Assembly (NCBI GenBank): GCA_017934745.1
Contig: JAGBIY010000015.1
Span: forward strand, 37,312-101,311
Length of the DNA: 64,000 nucleotides
Reading direction: 5' to 3'
Origin: Treponema sp.
Lineage (GTDB): Bacteria; Spirochaetota; Spirochaetia; Treponematales; Treponemataceae
Positions within the stretch are counted from its first letter, which is position 1; every line of letters starts with the position of its first letter. Positions 30,277-39,259 of this stretch are shown here, piece by piece. Below the pieces are notes generated by a model, which was not told the DNA's origin, did not search any database, and saw nothing but the letters and a program-made list of their open reading frames with translations. The translations under genes and the position numbers were made by a program.

Positions 30277-32130
30277 TTAGAACTCCGGCAAGTAATCTTC
30301 AAATTCAATGCCGGTTTCGTAAAACTGCATCAAGTCTGCATTGAGTTTGAACTTAAATGTATTAGTGAACGGTCCTTCTTCTTCGCCTGTCACCCAATTA
30401 CGAGATTTATAGCCGTATTCAAACATCGTCAATTCTGGCAAGGCGGAGTCTTCGTCCAAAGAGGCTTTAAAATCGCTGTTCACTTCCGCGCAGTGCTGCA
30501 CATATTCTGAGTTGCCAAAAGTTCCAAGCAGGAAGGCAGTGCCGTCGTCGCGAACCGCGTAGAAATGATAGAGCGAGCGGTTTGGTGCCCATGAGAACGG
30601 ATTGAAGCTGAACGCGCAGAAATAGTAATTCTGTTCGTTCATCTTGAACGGAAAGGATTTCACAAGCGTAAAGTTGCGCATGAAATCTTGATTGCCCAAA
30701 GAAATTGGTCTGCTCTCAAAATGCATTTCGTTTTCAGCAAAGCCAGTTTCGAGTTTTCTCAATTGCTCGGTTTTTAAGTCATATTCATACAAATCTACAA
30801 AATATTCGCTCTCGTTGGTGAAAATGTGTTTTATGTATTTGTAATTAACATACAGTTTCACGCCATCAAGTTCGGCAGAACTATAAAAATGAGCACCCAT
30901 TGTGATTTCGTCATGCGCCAAAGCAGAGCCTGACAGAATGCCAACTTTGTCCTTGAAGCGGACAAGATAATAATTGTAGCGAGTATAGTATCTTTGAGCG
31001 CTGTCGGGATTGTATTCATCGTATTCAAAAAGGCTGTTGTATGGCTGTTCGCCGTATCTGTCGCTAAGCAATTCCACAATTTCAACAGTATCGCACGAGT
31101 TGACCTCTGTCGTTGTGCCGTCAGGCAGGAACATCTGAGCTTGGCGAAGTACAATCGGAGTGTCCCCGCGGGCGAACTCTTGCTGCGTGAGCAAAATCGT
31201 TTGCTTGTCTTCTGACATCTCAGTCAAGGCTTCTGCCGCAAGCTCACGGTCATTTTGTGTTTGAGCGAGATATTCCACGCACTGAGAAACAAGGCTTGGA
31301 ACATCATAACGGCAAAGAGCAAGCATTTCCCTGATTTCGTCGTTTTTGCAATTGTCGATGTAATTAACGAGCGCGCGGCCTTCGTTGTCTTTGTGAGTCA
31401 AACCGCTAAAATTATTGGCTTTGATTTTTTTATAAAGATATTTGACGGCAGCGATGTTTTCGAATTTTGTGGCAAGCATCAAGCACGAGCGTCCGTCGCT
31501 GTCATAATAATCGCTCATATCGTCAAACAAAAACAAAATCTCTTCGTTCGCATAAGGAAGCAAAATATGAAGAGGGTTTGTTGTGTCCGGGCTAAAGTCG
31601 GTAACTTTTTGAAATTTTGGCAAAATCAAAGAAACAAAGTTTTGTAGAGCAGCGTCATCTTCCCAATTCTCTTTCTGCAATCGGTCTTTCAAGTGCAAGT
31701 CGGCAAGGAGTTTCGTCAACTTCTCAACAGCTTCTGCATTTGAAAACATGTAAAAACTGTGCTCGAACAAAATCTTTGCGTTTTCATCTCCGTCAATCAC
31801 AAGGTTCACGGTCTTGTCAAAAATTTCTTTCGTCAGCGTTACGTCTTTCAATGAAATCCAGCCGGTCTTTTTCGAGCCGCCGTCGGAGAACTTCACTTTG
31901 AGCAAATCGCCGGACTGTTCGATTATTGAGAGCTGTGTAGGCTCTGTAAAAACTGAAAGTTCATAGTTTGTCTTCTCGTTTTTTTCTACATCCGAATAAA
32001 TTTCTACCGGGCTTACTTTCGGAGTTACCACGCAGTCGGCGATTGGAGATGTGTTTTGGGCTTTTTGCTTGCAACTTGCAAGGAAAAGCGCAAAAAGAAA
32101 AATGATTGCGACCCTAAAAAAAATTCTCAT
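30277..32130 (-). CDS. Putative lipoprotein of unknown function
   Basis: 617 residues starting with a signal peptide and lipobox (FLASC, Cys20), so it is probably anchored in an envelope membrane. Residues 50-100 contain an SH3-like stretch (SIIEQSGDLLKVKFSDGG and GWISLKDV). Residues 170-270 have ankyrin-like helix pairs (DSDGRSCLMLATKFENIAAV). The C-terminal half is strand-rich with many aromatic residues and may bind a surface ligand. No ribosome binding site is seen. A TATACT box lies only 8 bases before the ATG, which suggests a nearly leaderless mRNA. Codon use is more AT-rich than transketolase. Function unknown. Confidence 0.8.
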   Translation of the reverse strand: MRIFFRVAIIFLFALFLASCKQKAQNTSPIADCVVTPKVSPVEIYSDVEKNEKTNYELSVFTEPTQLSIIEQSGDLLKVKFSDGGSKKTGWISLKDVTLTKEIFDKTVNLVIDGDENAKILFEHSFYMFSNAEAVEKLTKLLADLHLKDRLQKENWEDDAALQNFVSLILPKFQKVTDFSPDTTNPLHILLPYANEEILFLFDDMSDYYDSDGRSCLMLATKFENIAAVKYLYKKIKANNFSGLTHKDNEGRALVNYIDNCKNDEIREMLALCRYDVPSLVSQCVEYLAQTQNDRELAAEALTEMSEDKQTILLTQQEFARGDTPIVLRQAQMFLPDGTTTEVNSCDTVEIVELLSDRYGEQPYNSLFEYDEYNPDSAQRYYTRYNYYLVRFKDKVGILSGSALAHDEITMGAHFYSSAELDGVKLYVNYKYIKHIFTNESEYFVDLYEYDLKTEQLRKLETGFAENEMHFESRPISLGNQDFMRNFTLVKSFPFKMNEQNYYFCAFSFNPFSWAPNRSLYHFYAVRDDGTAFLLGTFGNSEYVQHCAEVNSDFKASLDEDSALPELTMFEYGYKSRNWVTGEEEGPFTNTFKFKLNADLMQFYETGIEFEDYLPEF

Positions 32131-32273
32131 GTAAAAAAGTATAGCACGATAGGCATTTTTTTATCATTGAAGCTGGCGCGAAAATTCTGCCAGCCACGCG
32201 ATATGCGAATATACTTTTACTATTTGCTGTAAAGACGGAAAACGGAAAAATGAAAGGTGAAAATGGAGATTCA

Positions 32274-32345
32274 GAAAACTTGTTCGGAATGACAGGTTCC
32301 AAAGTCGGAATAACATTTTCCGAACGATGAATAACACAAAAGAGG
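32274..32345. repeat. Dispersed repeat block at the left edge of the cassette island
   Basis: Contains ACTTGTTCGGAATGACA and then ATTTTCCGAACGATGAATA with ACACAAAAGAG. A closely similar block recurs at about 39105-39148, at the other end of the island. The segment 32131-32273 before it has a small GCTGGC/GCCAGC hairpin and no gene. Confidence 0.75.
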
Positions 32346-32351
32346 GAAAAA

Positions 32352-32664
32352 ATGGACGAAGTTTTTAGATGTGTGAACTTGAATGTTCACTATTCAGCAC
32401 CAGAATATGTCTGGGACAAAATCGACGCAGTATTTAAAAGTATGGATTTTTATGATCCGACATCAAATGTACCGAGTTGGAAAGGCGACGATTTTTATGT
32501 GGAATACTCGCTAGAACCGAGCGGAATGCAGTTTTCGTCAAATATGAGCGAAAATCTTTGGCAAAAATGGTACGGCGAACTAAAAAAAACGTCTTTCGGA
32601 CTCTTTGGGCTACGAAATTGGTGAGCTTGAGGACGGTTTTGACTTTTTCTATGATTGGAAATAG
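32352..32664 (+). pseudogene. Small unknown gene interrupted by a frameshift in an A8 run
   Basis: The frame opened at 32352 stops at 32624 after 90 residues. At 32582-32589 there is a run of eight A; removing one A restores a frame running to TAG at 32662-32664, with a sensible C-terminus (KKRLSDSLGYEIGELEDGF, then DFFYDWK). The intact protein would be 103 residues, acidic and aromatic, with no signal peptide. I do not recognise the family. A GAGGG site lies before the ATG. The shift may be a real mutation, a slippage switch or a sequencing error. Confidence 0.65.
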
Positions 32665-32724
32665 AGAAGTTAAGCACGATGAAAAAACGAGTTACACTCA
32701 CGGCACAACCACGACAGAAATGCC

Positions 32725-32882
32725 GTCATGCTGAACTGTATTTTTCGCAAGAAAAATACTTTCAGCATCTGCGGCAAACGGAAAAAGGAAATGCAGATTC
32801 TGAAAACTTGTTCGGAATGAGGTTCATTCTGTCATGCTGAACTCGTTTCAGCATCTGCGGTTGCTGAGCGGAATCGAAGCAC
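32725..32882. repeat. Dispersed repeats: palindromic element plus one 24-bp unit
   Basis: At 32725-32770 a palindromic sequence pairs TGCTGAA with TTCAGCA and TATTTTTC with GAAAAATA; a near copy is at 36703-36748. At 32859-32882 lies one copy of a 24-base unit beginning GGTTGCTGAGCGGAATCGAA. Between them is another CTTGTTCGGAATGA copy. The block separates the broken gene from the first BRCT-DUF1963 gene. Confidence 0.75.
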
Positions 32883-32908
32883 AAATATAAATCAGGAGAA
32901 AGAGAGTT

Positions 32909-34021
32909 ATGGAAAGCGTATGTTTTACGGGCGCGTGCCCAGACATGACAAGAGAGGAACTGACCAAGATGGCAGAGGAAAAGTTCGAGGTCAGGAAGAG
33001 CGTGACGAAGGATTTGGATATCCTTGTGTGCGCAGACCCAAACGCAGGAAGCTCAAAGCTTGAGAAAGCCAAGAAGAACGGGACTCGCATCATCAGCTAC
33101 GAGGATTTTCTTGAGATGCTCGACAGCGATGATGATGACGACGACGATGAGGATGGCTTGTATTCGCACGCAGAGGCGAAGAAGATTCTGAAGCATTTGC
33201 GAAAGGCTTACGCAGAGGAGTGCGTCCGCATAAACACAAGCGTCGAAAATGAGCCGCTTCCGATGACGGCGAGCAAGTTCGGAGGCTTACCGTATTGGGA
33301 GAAAGGCGTGGAGTTTCCGAAGACCTCGGAGGAAGTCGAATGCGAGCAAGAACCGCTCTTTCTTTTGGCGCAAATCAATTTCGCAGAAGTGCCTCATCTT
33401 CCAGATTATCCAGAAAAAGGGCTTTTGCAGATTTTCATACACGGTGATGATTTGTACGGAATGGATTGCTATGACGAACAGGGTGACAACTCATCTCAGA
33501 AACTTTGGCGTATTGTGTGGCACGAGGATTTTTCAGAAGAGCGTGCAATGACGGAAAGAGAACTTCACGAAATGGGCGTAAGAAGCGTGGCTGAGGCTAG
33601 CGGGGACGACGACAATTATTTCCCGCTGGACAAAGAATATGCGATTTCGTTTGAAAAGGCACTTTCGTTTGTGACTCCGTGTCTTGACGACTTCGATGAG
33701 AAAATCCGACAAGCTGCGAAAGATTTGGCGCTTCCTGTCTACGAAGACGAGGATTCATGTGATATGTTCAGTGAGAACGATTTCGAGAACTTCTGCGATG
33801 ATAACGCACCGTTCCACCAAATCGGAGGACTGCCGTTTTACACGCAAAGCGATGTAAGGCGTGAGGGCGACATTCTGCTCTTCCAGATGGACAGCGAGCA
33901 CACCGATAATGGCTGGGAAATCCTTTGGGGAGACAGCGGAGTCGCGAACTTCTTTATCAAGCGAGAGGATTTGAAGAAGAAAGACTTCTCGCATGTGATT
34001 TACAACTGGGACTGTTATTGA
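32909..34021 (+). CDS. BRCT-DUF1963 (YwqG-like) fusion protein, copy 1
   Basis: 370 residues, cytoplasmic. Residues 1 to about 72 are a BRCT domain (VCFTGACPDMTREEL, KDLDILVCADP, GTRIISYEDFLEML) like that of NAD-dependent DNA ligases. A run of seven Asp follows. The rest is a DUF1963/YwqG domain, with TASKFGGLPYWEKG, LAQINFAEVPHLPDYPEKGL, HQIGGLPFY and a C-terminal VANFFIKREDLKKKDF. DUF1963 proteins have no settled function. GGAGAAAGAGAG lies upstream. A paralog follows directly. A DNA-damage or phosphopeptide link is possible from BRCT but not shown. Confidence 0.85.
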   Translation: MESVCFTGACPDMTREELTKMAEEKFEVRKSVTKDLDILVCADPNAGSSKLEKAKKNGTRIISYEDFLEMLDSDDDDDDDEDGLYSHAEAKKILKHLRKAYAEECVRINTSVENEPLPMTASKFGGLPYWEKGVEFPKTSEEVECEQEPLFLLAQINFAEVPHLPDYPEKGLLQIFIHGDDLYGMDCYDEQGDNSSQKLWRIVWHEDFSEERAMTERELHEMGVRSVAEASGDDDNYFPLDKEYAISFEKALSFVTPCLDDFDEKIRQAAKDLALPVYEDEDSCDMFSENDFENFCDDNAPFHQIGGLPFYTQSDVRREGDILLFQMDSEHTDNGWEILWGDSGVANFFIKREDLKKKDFSHVIYNWDCY

Positions 34022-34042
34022 TTGAAAAAGGAGAAACAGATT

Positions 34043-35173
34043 ATGGAAAGCGTATGTTTTACGGGCGCATGCCCAGACATGACAAGAGAGGAACTGACCG
34101 AAATGGCAGAGGAAAAGTTCGAGGTGAAGACGAGCGTGACGAAGGATTTGGATATCCTCGTGTGCGACGACCCGAACTCAGGAAGCTCGAAGCTTGAGAA
34201 AGCAAAGAAGAACGGAACGCTCATTATCAGCTACGAGGAGTTTCAGGAGATTCTCGACGAGGAGGAATATGAGGGCTATTATTCAATCATACAATCGAGG
34301 AAGATTCTGAAGTATATCCGAGACAATTACGGAATGGAGTGTGTCCGCATAAAGCCAAAGAAAACAGAGTCACCGCTTGCGATGACGGCGAGCAAGTTCG
34401 GAGGGCTTCCATACTGGACGGCTGGCGAGGAGTTCCCGAAGGACGTGGACGGAAACATGCTCACACTTTTGGCGCAAATCAACTTCGCAGAAGTTCCTCA
34501 TCTTCCTGATTATCCTGAAAAGGGACTTTTGCAGATTTTCATTATTGCAGACCTCTCGGCAGGGCGCGACATGGACGATGACGGAACGACACAAAATTAC
34601 TGGCGTGTCGTGTGGCGTGAGGACGTGGACGAATCTCTTGCCCTCAGTGCAGAAGCTCTTCACGAGATGGGTGTTCAGAGCGCAGAGGAAATCATGAAGA
34701 AAGAGGATGAAAGGCGGGACAGCCAAATGAAGAGAGGAGAGAAACTCACCCTCGAACACGATTTCCCGCTCGAAAAAGAGTATGCGCTGACGTTTGAAAA
34801 GGGCATTTCCCACCCGAACCAGATGCTTACGGAGTACAACGATATGGCGACAGCGGCTGCAAAAGAGTTCGGATATCCCGTTTACGAAGACCCGAAAAAC
34901 TCGTTTTCCGAAGACTTGGACATGAACGATTATTTTTGCGAGGACTCAAAAGACGGCACTCTCCACCAGATTGGAGGCTATCCGTTCTTCGTACAGTGCG
35001 ACGGCAGAAGCGAAGACGAGGAAGAAGTCCTGCTGCTCCAGATTGACAGCGAATACAATACGGACGTCAACATCAGCTTGGGCGACGACGGAATCGCGAA
35101 CTTTTTCATCACCCCTGAAAACCTCAAGAAGCGCGATTTCTCGAAAATCCGATACTACAGCGACTGCTACTAA
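34043..35173 (+). CDS. BRCT-DUF1963 (YwqG-like) fusion protein, copy 2
   Basis: 376 residues with the same layout as the preceding gene. The BRCT-coding part is almost identical at DNA level to copy 1, while the DUF1963 part has diverged (TASKFGGLPYWTAGEEF, LAQINFAEVPHLPDYPEKGL, HQIGGYPFFVQ, ANFFITPENLKKRDF). This pattern suggests duplication followed by gene conversion or selection limited to the BRCT half. AAGGAGA lies 8 bases before the ATG at 34043, which decides the start. It is followed by three tandem 24-bp repeats. Confidence 0.85.
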   Translation: MESVCFTGACPDMTREELTEMAEEKFEVKTSVTKDLDILVCDDPNSGSSKLEKAKKNGTLIISYEEFQEILDEEEYEGYYSIIQSRKILKYIRDNYGMECVRIKPKKTESPLAMTASKFGGLPYWTAGEEFPKDVDGNMLTLLAQINFAEVPHLPDYPEKGLLQIFIIADLSAGRDMDDDGTTQNYWRVVWREDVDESLALSAEALHEMGVQSAEEIMKKEDERRDSQMKRGEKLTLEHDFPLEKEYALTFEKGISHPNQMLTEYNDMATAAAKEFGYPVYEDPKNSFSEDLDMNDYFCEDSKDGTLHQIGGYPFFVQCDGRSEDEEEVLLLQIDSEYNTDVNISLGDDGIANFFITPENLKKRDFSKIRYYSDCY

Positions 35174-35177
35174 TCAT

Positions 35178-35275
35178 GGTTGCTGAGCATAGCCGAAGCA
35201 CGGTTGCTGAGCGTAGCCGAATCACGGTTGCTGAGCGGAGTCGAAGCAAGAGATTCCGAAACAAGTTCGGAATGA
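35178..35275. repeat. Three tandem 24-bp units plus palindromic CCGAA element
   Basis: Units at 35178-35201, 35202-35225 and 35226-35249 share GGTTGCTGAGC and CGAA. They are followed by ATTCCGAA-ACAAG-TTCGGAAT, a perfect 8-base inverted repeat. The same block occurs with two units at 36751 and one at 32859. Confidence 0.85.
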
Positions 35276-35299
35276 CAAATGTATAAGGAGAAAGCAAAG

Positions 35300-36682
35300 A
35301 TGGAAAAGATGGAGATTTCAAACGGAGTCTTGAAAATTTGTAGAGACCCAAACATAGAGTTTGCCCTTATCCCAGACGGGATTCATACGGTTGGAAAAAG
35401 CTATTGGGAAAAACTTTTTTCTTCCAGCAAGTCTGTCAAGAGCGTGGTTTTGCCAAAAAGCGTGAAGCGCATTTACGCAGGCTTTCGCGGACAAAAGGAG
35501 CTTTCTTCCCTTGAGTTCGGAGGAACGATGGAGCAATGGAAAGCCGTGAAAATCACCGACCAATTCTGGCGTTCCGGCACGAAGCTCACGGCGGTGAAAT
35601 GCTCTGACGGCATGGTCGAGCTTGAGCCGTACGATGTGAAAGACGGTGTTCTCATAAAGTGCCATTTTGATTTCGTGGAGTTCGCTGTTCCCGACGGCGT
35701 GACGGAAATCGAGGACGAAGCGTTCAGCTATTGCACCAGCCTTGAAAAGCTCGAAATCCCCGAAAGCGTGGAGAAAATCGGCAAGTGCTGTTTTGCGTTC
35801 TGCAATTCTCTGAAGGAAATCGTTTCAAAATCGAGCGAGTGCCCTTGCGAGAACGGGCTTCTCTTCAGCAAAAAGACGAACCGACTTCATGCAACTGTCT
35901 GCGAAAAGGTGACAATCCCAGCGTTCATAAAATCGCTCGACAACTTTTCGCTCCAAAACTGCACTGAGGTCGCGTTTGAAAAGGGCGGCAAAATCACGGC
36001 GGAGACTTTGGACTACAGGGTAACAGCACGAGACGTTCAGGACGCTGTGTGGGAGGAAGCAAAGAAGAACCGTGCCAAGACCGCCAAAATCGACAAGGTG
36101 GGATTTACAGGCTCGGACTCTCTGCTTTCGGGCATTCTGGAGGAAAGCGGCGTGAGCGCGGAGGTTTGGCAGGACAAGAGCGCAGTCGTCCTTGCGGTGA
36201 AGGCTCTTGATTATGGGCTTGAGATTCGCCTTTCCTCAAAAAGCACTTCGTGGCAGAAAAATGTCCGCGAGTTTTTGAAGAGCGTCAAAGCAGGCGCGGA
36301 CATCGTGCAGCTCATAAAGGCTGCCGAGGACAACAAGCTGAGAATCGCAAGCAACCAGGCAAAAAAATACGCCGTGTTCCAAGTCGATGTTAAAGACAAG
36401 AACATGTACTTCAACGAAGCCCTCGAAACCGTTTATATCGCCGACGGTGTCAGCACAATCGGAAAGTCTGCATTCTGGGCCTGCCGCAAGCTCAAAACGG
36501 TTTACATTCCCAAAAGCATTACGAAAATCAAGTGCAGTGCTTTTGTTGGCAACGACTCGCTCAAAAACGTTACATTCGACGGAACGTTTTCGCGGTTCAA
36601 TATGATTCAAGAAGAACGCATGCGCGGGCAGTGGGGCAACAAGATTACTGTGCACTGCACCGACGGCGACTTTGAGATATAA
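35300..36682 (+). CDS. BspA-like leucine-rich-repeat protein, copy 1
   Basis: 460 residues. LRR_5 (BspA/Treponema pallidum type) repeats of about 23 residues occur at residues 30-170 and again at 375-450, with patterns such as IPDGVTEIEDEAFSYCTSLE and VYIPKSITKIKCSAF. Between the two repeat blocks, around residues 245-365, is a non-repeat segment (AKIDKVGFTGSDSLLSGIL onward) that is also present in the next gene. No signal peptide is visible, unlike surface BspA proteins, so it may be cytoplasmic. AAGGAG lies 9 bases before the ATG at 35300. The gene is flanked on both sides by dispersed repeats. Confidence 0.85.
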   Translation: MEKMEISNGVLKICRDPNIEFALIPDGIHTVGKSYWEKLFSSSKSVKSVVLPKSVKRIYAGFRGQKELSSLEFGGTMEQWKAVKITDQFWRSGTKLTAVKCSDGMVELEPYDVKDGVLIKCHFDFVEFAVPDGVTEIEDEAFSYCTSLEKLEIPESVEKIGKCCFAFCNSLKEIVSKSSECPCENGLLFSKKTNRLHATVCEKVTIPAFIKSLDNFSLQNCTEVAFEKGGKITAETLDYRVTARDVQDAVWEEAKKNRAKTAKIDKVGFTGSDSLLSGILEESGVSAEVWQDKSAVVLAVKALDYGLEIRLSSKSTSWQKNVREFLKSVKAGADIVQLIKAAEDNKLRIASNQAKKYAVFQVDVKDKNMYFNEALETVYIADGVSTIGKSAFWACRKLKTVYIPKSITKIKCSAFVGNDSLKNVTFDGTFSRFNMIQEERMRGQWGNKITVHCTDGDFEI

Positions 36683-36702
36683 ACTTCGGGGAAAGGAAAA
36701 CT

Positions 36703-36840
36703 GTCATGCTGAACTGTATTTTTCGTAAGAAAAATACTTTCAGCATCCGTGGTTGCTGAAAGTAGCCGAAGCACGGTTGCTGAGCGCAGCCGAAGCAAGA
36801 GATTCCGAAAACTTGTTTGGAATGACAATAAAAGATGAGG
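36703..36840. repeat. Dispersed repeat block between the two LRR genes
   Basis: Consists of the palindromic CATGCTGAACTG element (36703-36748), two 24-base units (36751-36774, 36775-36798) and the ATTCCGAAAACTTGTTTGGAAT element. It matches the blocks near 32.7-32.9 and 35.2 kb. Confidence 0.85.
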
Positions 36841-36851
36841 GTTTATCAAAA

Positions 36852-39077
36852 ATGGCTAGCGAAGAAAATGTTTTGACAATCGAAGACGGCGTTGTGACAG
36901 CGTGCAAAGAAGACGCGGAGAGAATTGTTATTCCTGCTGGTGTGACACAATTAGGCATTGGGTTTAGTGCGAGCGAAAAATTAAAAGAAGTTGTGTTTGA
37001 AGGCACGATGGCAGAATGGGAAAACATAGAGTACTCATACATAGTTTTTATTTACGGCGGTGTAAAATGTGTGAAGTGTGCTGATGGGGAAGTGAAAAAG
37101 AGTGTTTACATTGTCTCTGGTGATGCTGTGCAACTTTGCATAGACCGCAATGTGAAAAATGTTACGGTTGAGGGCGTGAAGAAAATCAATCCGATGGCGT
37201 TTTGGCATTCGGAAGTGCTTGAGCATTTGGTGATTGGAGAGGGCGTGACTGAAATCGGAGATAAAGCGTTTCTTCATTGCTCGTCGCTAAAGTCTGTCTC
37301 TCTTCCGTCTACGCTGAAAAAAATCGGAAAATATGCGTTCGACGAATGTTATTCTGTCGAGAAAATCGAGTCTGCTTCTCCTTTGTTCAAGTTCGATGAG
37401 GAAAAAAGCACGCTATATTACGTCCACCCCAAAAAAGAAAGGCAGCCAATTCTCTCGCTCAAAAAAGAACTGCACAAAGTTCCAGAGTCATTTTTGACAA
37501 TCGAAAACAGCGTTGTGACAAAATGCCACGAATCCGCTGTGAGCGTGGTTATCCCAGACGGTGTGACGGCAATCGGTGAAAATGCGTTTAATAAGTGCGA
37601 GTCGCTAAAATCTGTGGTGATACCAGAAAGCATGAGAGAAATCGGAAAGTGCGCGTTCCATTATTGCGAGGCTCTTGAGAGCGTGGTTATTCCAAAGGGA
37701 GTTACGGCAATCGGAAATGGTGCATTCGCTAATTGCTCAAGACTAAAAGAAGTTGTCATTCCTGAAGGCGTGACTGAAATCAGTTATTGCGCGTTCGAGA
37801 AATGTTCTGCGCTGGAGGAAGTGACAATCCCCGAAAGCGTTACGTCAATTGTCGCTGCCGCGTTCAATAACTGCTCATCGCTAAAATCGGTTGTGATACC
37901 AAACGGTGTGAAACAAATCGAATCTTGGACATTCAAGAATTGCGCTTCTCTTGAACAAGTGACAATTCCAGAAGGCGTGGTGCAAATCGGAATGGAGGCG
38001 TTCTGTCGCTGTTCATCGCTAAAATCGATTGTGCTTCCGAACAGTCTAACAGCAATCGGCGAGCAGGCGTTCGATGATTGCACTTCGCTTTCGTCTGTGA
38101 CTTTTGGCGATAAGATAACAGAAATCGCTCCTTTTTCGTTTATGAGGTGCGAGTCGCTCAAATCGATTGAGATTCCTTCCACCGTGAGCGAAATTGGAGT
38201 GGGTGTCTTTGCTGATTGCACAGCACTTTCTGGCATTGTAATTCCTGAGGGCGTGACGAAAATCGGCAAAAATGCGTTCTACAAATGCACGGCGCTTTCT
38301 TCAATTGAAATCCCTTCGACCATGGCGAAAATCGAAAAAGACGCCTTCGAGGGCTGTGAGGCTGTTGAAAAAATCGTGTCGAAATCCCCGATGTTCCCGT
38401 TCAACGAAAAAACGCGAAAACTCTACGCCGTAACGAAAACTACAAAGAAGGCTATTCTCTCGCTTGGAAAAGATATCGCAAAGCAAGCGAAAATCGATGA
38501 GGTGCAAAACGCTTCTGCGAGCGCTGTTCTTGGCTCGATACTTTCTGAGCACAAGGCAAAAAACGAGGTTGTTCGAGGCGAAAAGAACGCGAGTCTTCTC
38601 ATAAAGGCTTCTTTTGGTGGCATAGAGATTTTGCTTCTTGATTCCAAAGTGCAAAAGTGGATGAAGACGCTTCCTTCTTTGCTCGACCTTGCCGCAACAG
38701 GCGCAGACGCTTTTGCGCTCAAGAAGTTCGCTGACGAAAACGTCCTTGAGGACAAAAGCCGAAAGTATCTGACAATTTCAAAAAACGACAGTGTGTCGCG
38801 CAAGAAAAAATTGAAGCCTGTCTATCTCTTCATTCCAGATGGCGTTACATCAATCGAAGGAAGAACGTTCTCTTTTACCAAGACGCTCAAGTTCGCAGCC
38901 ATTCCTTCGACCGTTACATCAATCGGTGGAACTGCGTTCGAGGAATGCACCTTTCTCACAGAAATCGCTTTTGGCGGAACGGTTGCACAGTGGAACGCGG
39001 TAGAAAAAGGCAAGGGCTGGTGCGAAGGCATTGGCGCAAAGTGCGTGAAATGCTCTGACGGAGAAGTGGAACTGTAG
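36852..39077 (+). CDS. BspA-like leucine-rich-repeat protein, copy 2
   Basis: 741 residues, mostly LRR_5 repeats (residues about 8-520 and 645-741) of the form VVIPEGVTEISYCAFEKCSA. A non-repeat middle region (about residues 530-635) resembles that of the preceding gene. No signal peptide. The frame is open further upstream through the dispersed repeat, but MASEENVLTIEDGVV at 36852 starts the first repeat; an ATG at 36822 is possible and neither has a strong ribosome binding site. LRR_5 proteins commonly mediate protein-protein contacts; the partner is unknown. Confidence 0.85.
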   Translation: MASEENVLTIEDGVVTACKEDAERIVIPAGVTQLGIGFSASEKLKEVVFEGTMAEWENIEYSYIVFIYGGVKCVKCADGEVKKSVYIVSGDAVQLCIDRNVKNVTVEGVKKINPMAFWHSEVLEHLVIGEGVTEIGDKAFLHCSSLKSVSLPSTLKKIGKYAFDECYSVEKIESASPLFKFDEEKSTLYYVHPKKERQPILSLKKELHKVPESFLTIENSVVTKCHESAVSVVIPDGVTAIGENAFNKCESLKSVVIPESMREIGKCAFHYCEALESVVIPKGVTAIGNGAFANCSRLKEVVIPEGVTEISYCAFEKCSALEEVTIPESVTSIVAAAFNNCSSLKSVVIPNGVKQIESWTFKNCASLEQVTIPEGVVQIGMEAFCRCSSLKSIVLPNSLTAIGEQAFDDCTSLSSVTFGDKITEIAPFSFMRCESLKSIEIPSTVSEIGVGVFADCTALSGIVIPEGVTKIGKNAFYKCTALSSIEIPSTMAKIEKDAFEGCEAVEKIVSKSPMFPFNEKTRKLYAVTKTTKKAILSLGKDIAKQAKIDEVQNASASAVLGSILSEHKAKNEVVRGEKNASLLIKASFGGIEILLLDSKVQKWMKTLPSLLDLAATGADAFALKKFADENVLEDKSRKYLTISKNDSVSRKKKLKPVYLFIPDGVTSIEGRTFSFTKTLKFAAIPSTVTSIGGTAFEECTFLTEIAFGGTVAQWNAVEKGKGWCEGIGAKCVKCSDGEVEL

Positions 39078-39104
39078 AAAAATAAAGGCGCGGATTTCAA
39101 AAAC

Positions 39105-39148
39105 TTGTTCGGAATGACATTTTCCGAACGAGGAATAACACAAAAGAG
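39105..39148. repeat. Dispersed repeat at the right edge of the cassette island
   Basis: CTTGTTCGGAATGACATTTT with CCGAACGAGGAATAACACA closely matches 32274-32345. The paired copies flank the five-gene island in direct orientation. Confidence 0.75.
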
Positions 39149-39149
39149 A

Positions 39150-39197
39150 AAAAAAAACGGAAGGTGGGGAATTTTCTTTCCCTTCGTACCTTCCGTT
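39150..39197 (-). terminator. Terminator of the lgt operon
   Basis: Arms AAACGGAAGGT and ACCTTCCGTTT, with an inner GGGAA/TTCCC pair. On the minus strand the stem is followed by a run of T (the A-run at 39149-39155). It may also stop plus-strand transcription leaving the island. Confidence 0.8.
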
Positions 39198-39259
39198 TCC
39201 CGCGTTTCAGACTGACCTGTTCAAAAACTGAAGTTTCCGAACTGATTTATTGAAAAAAA

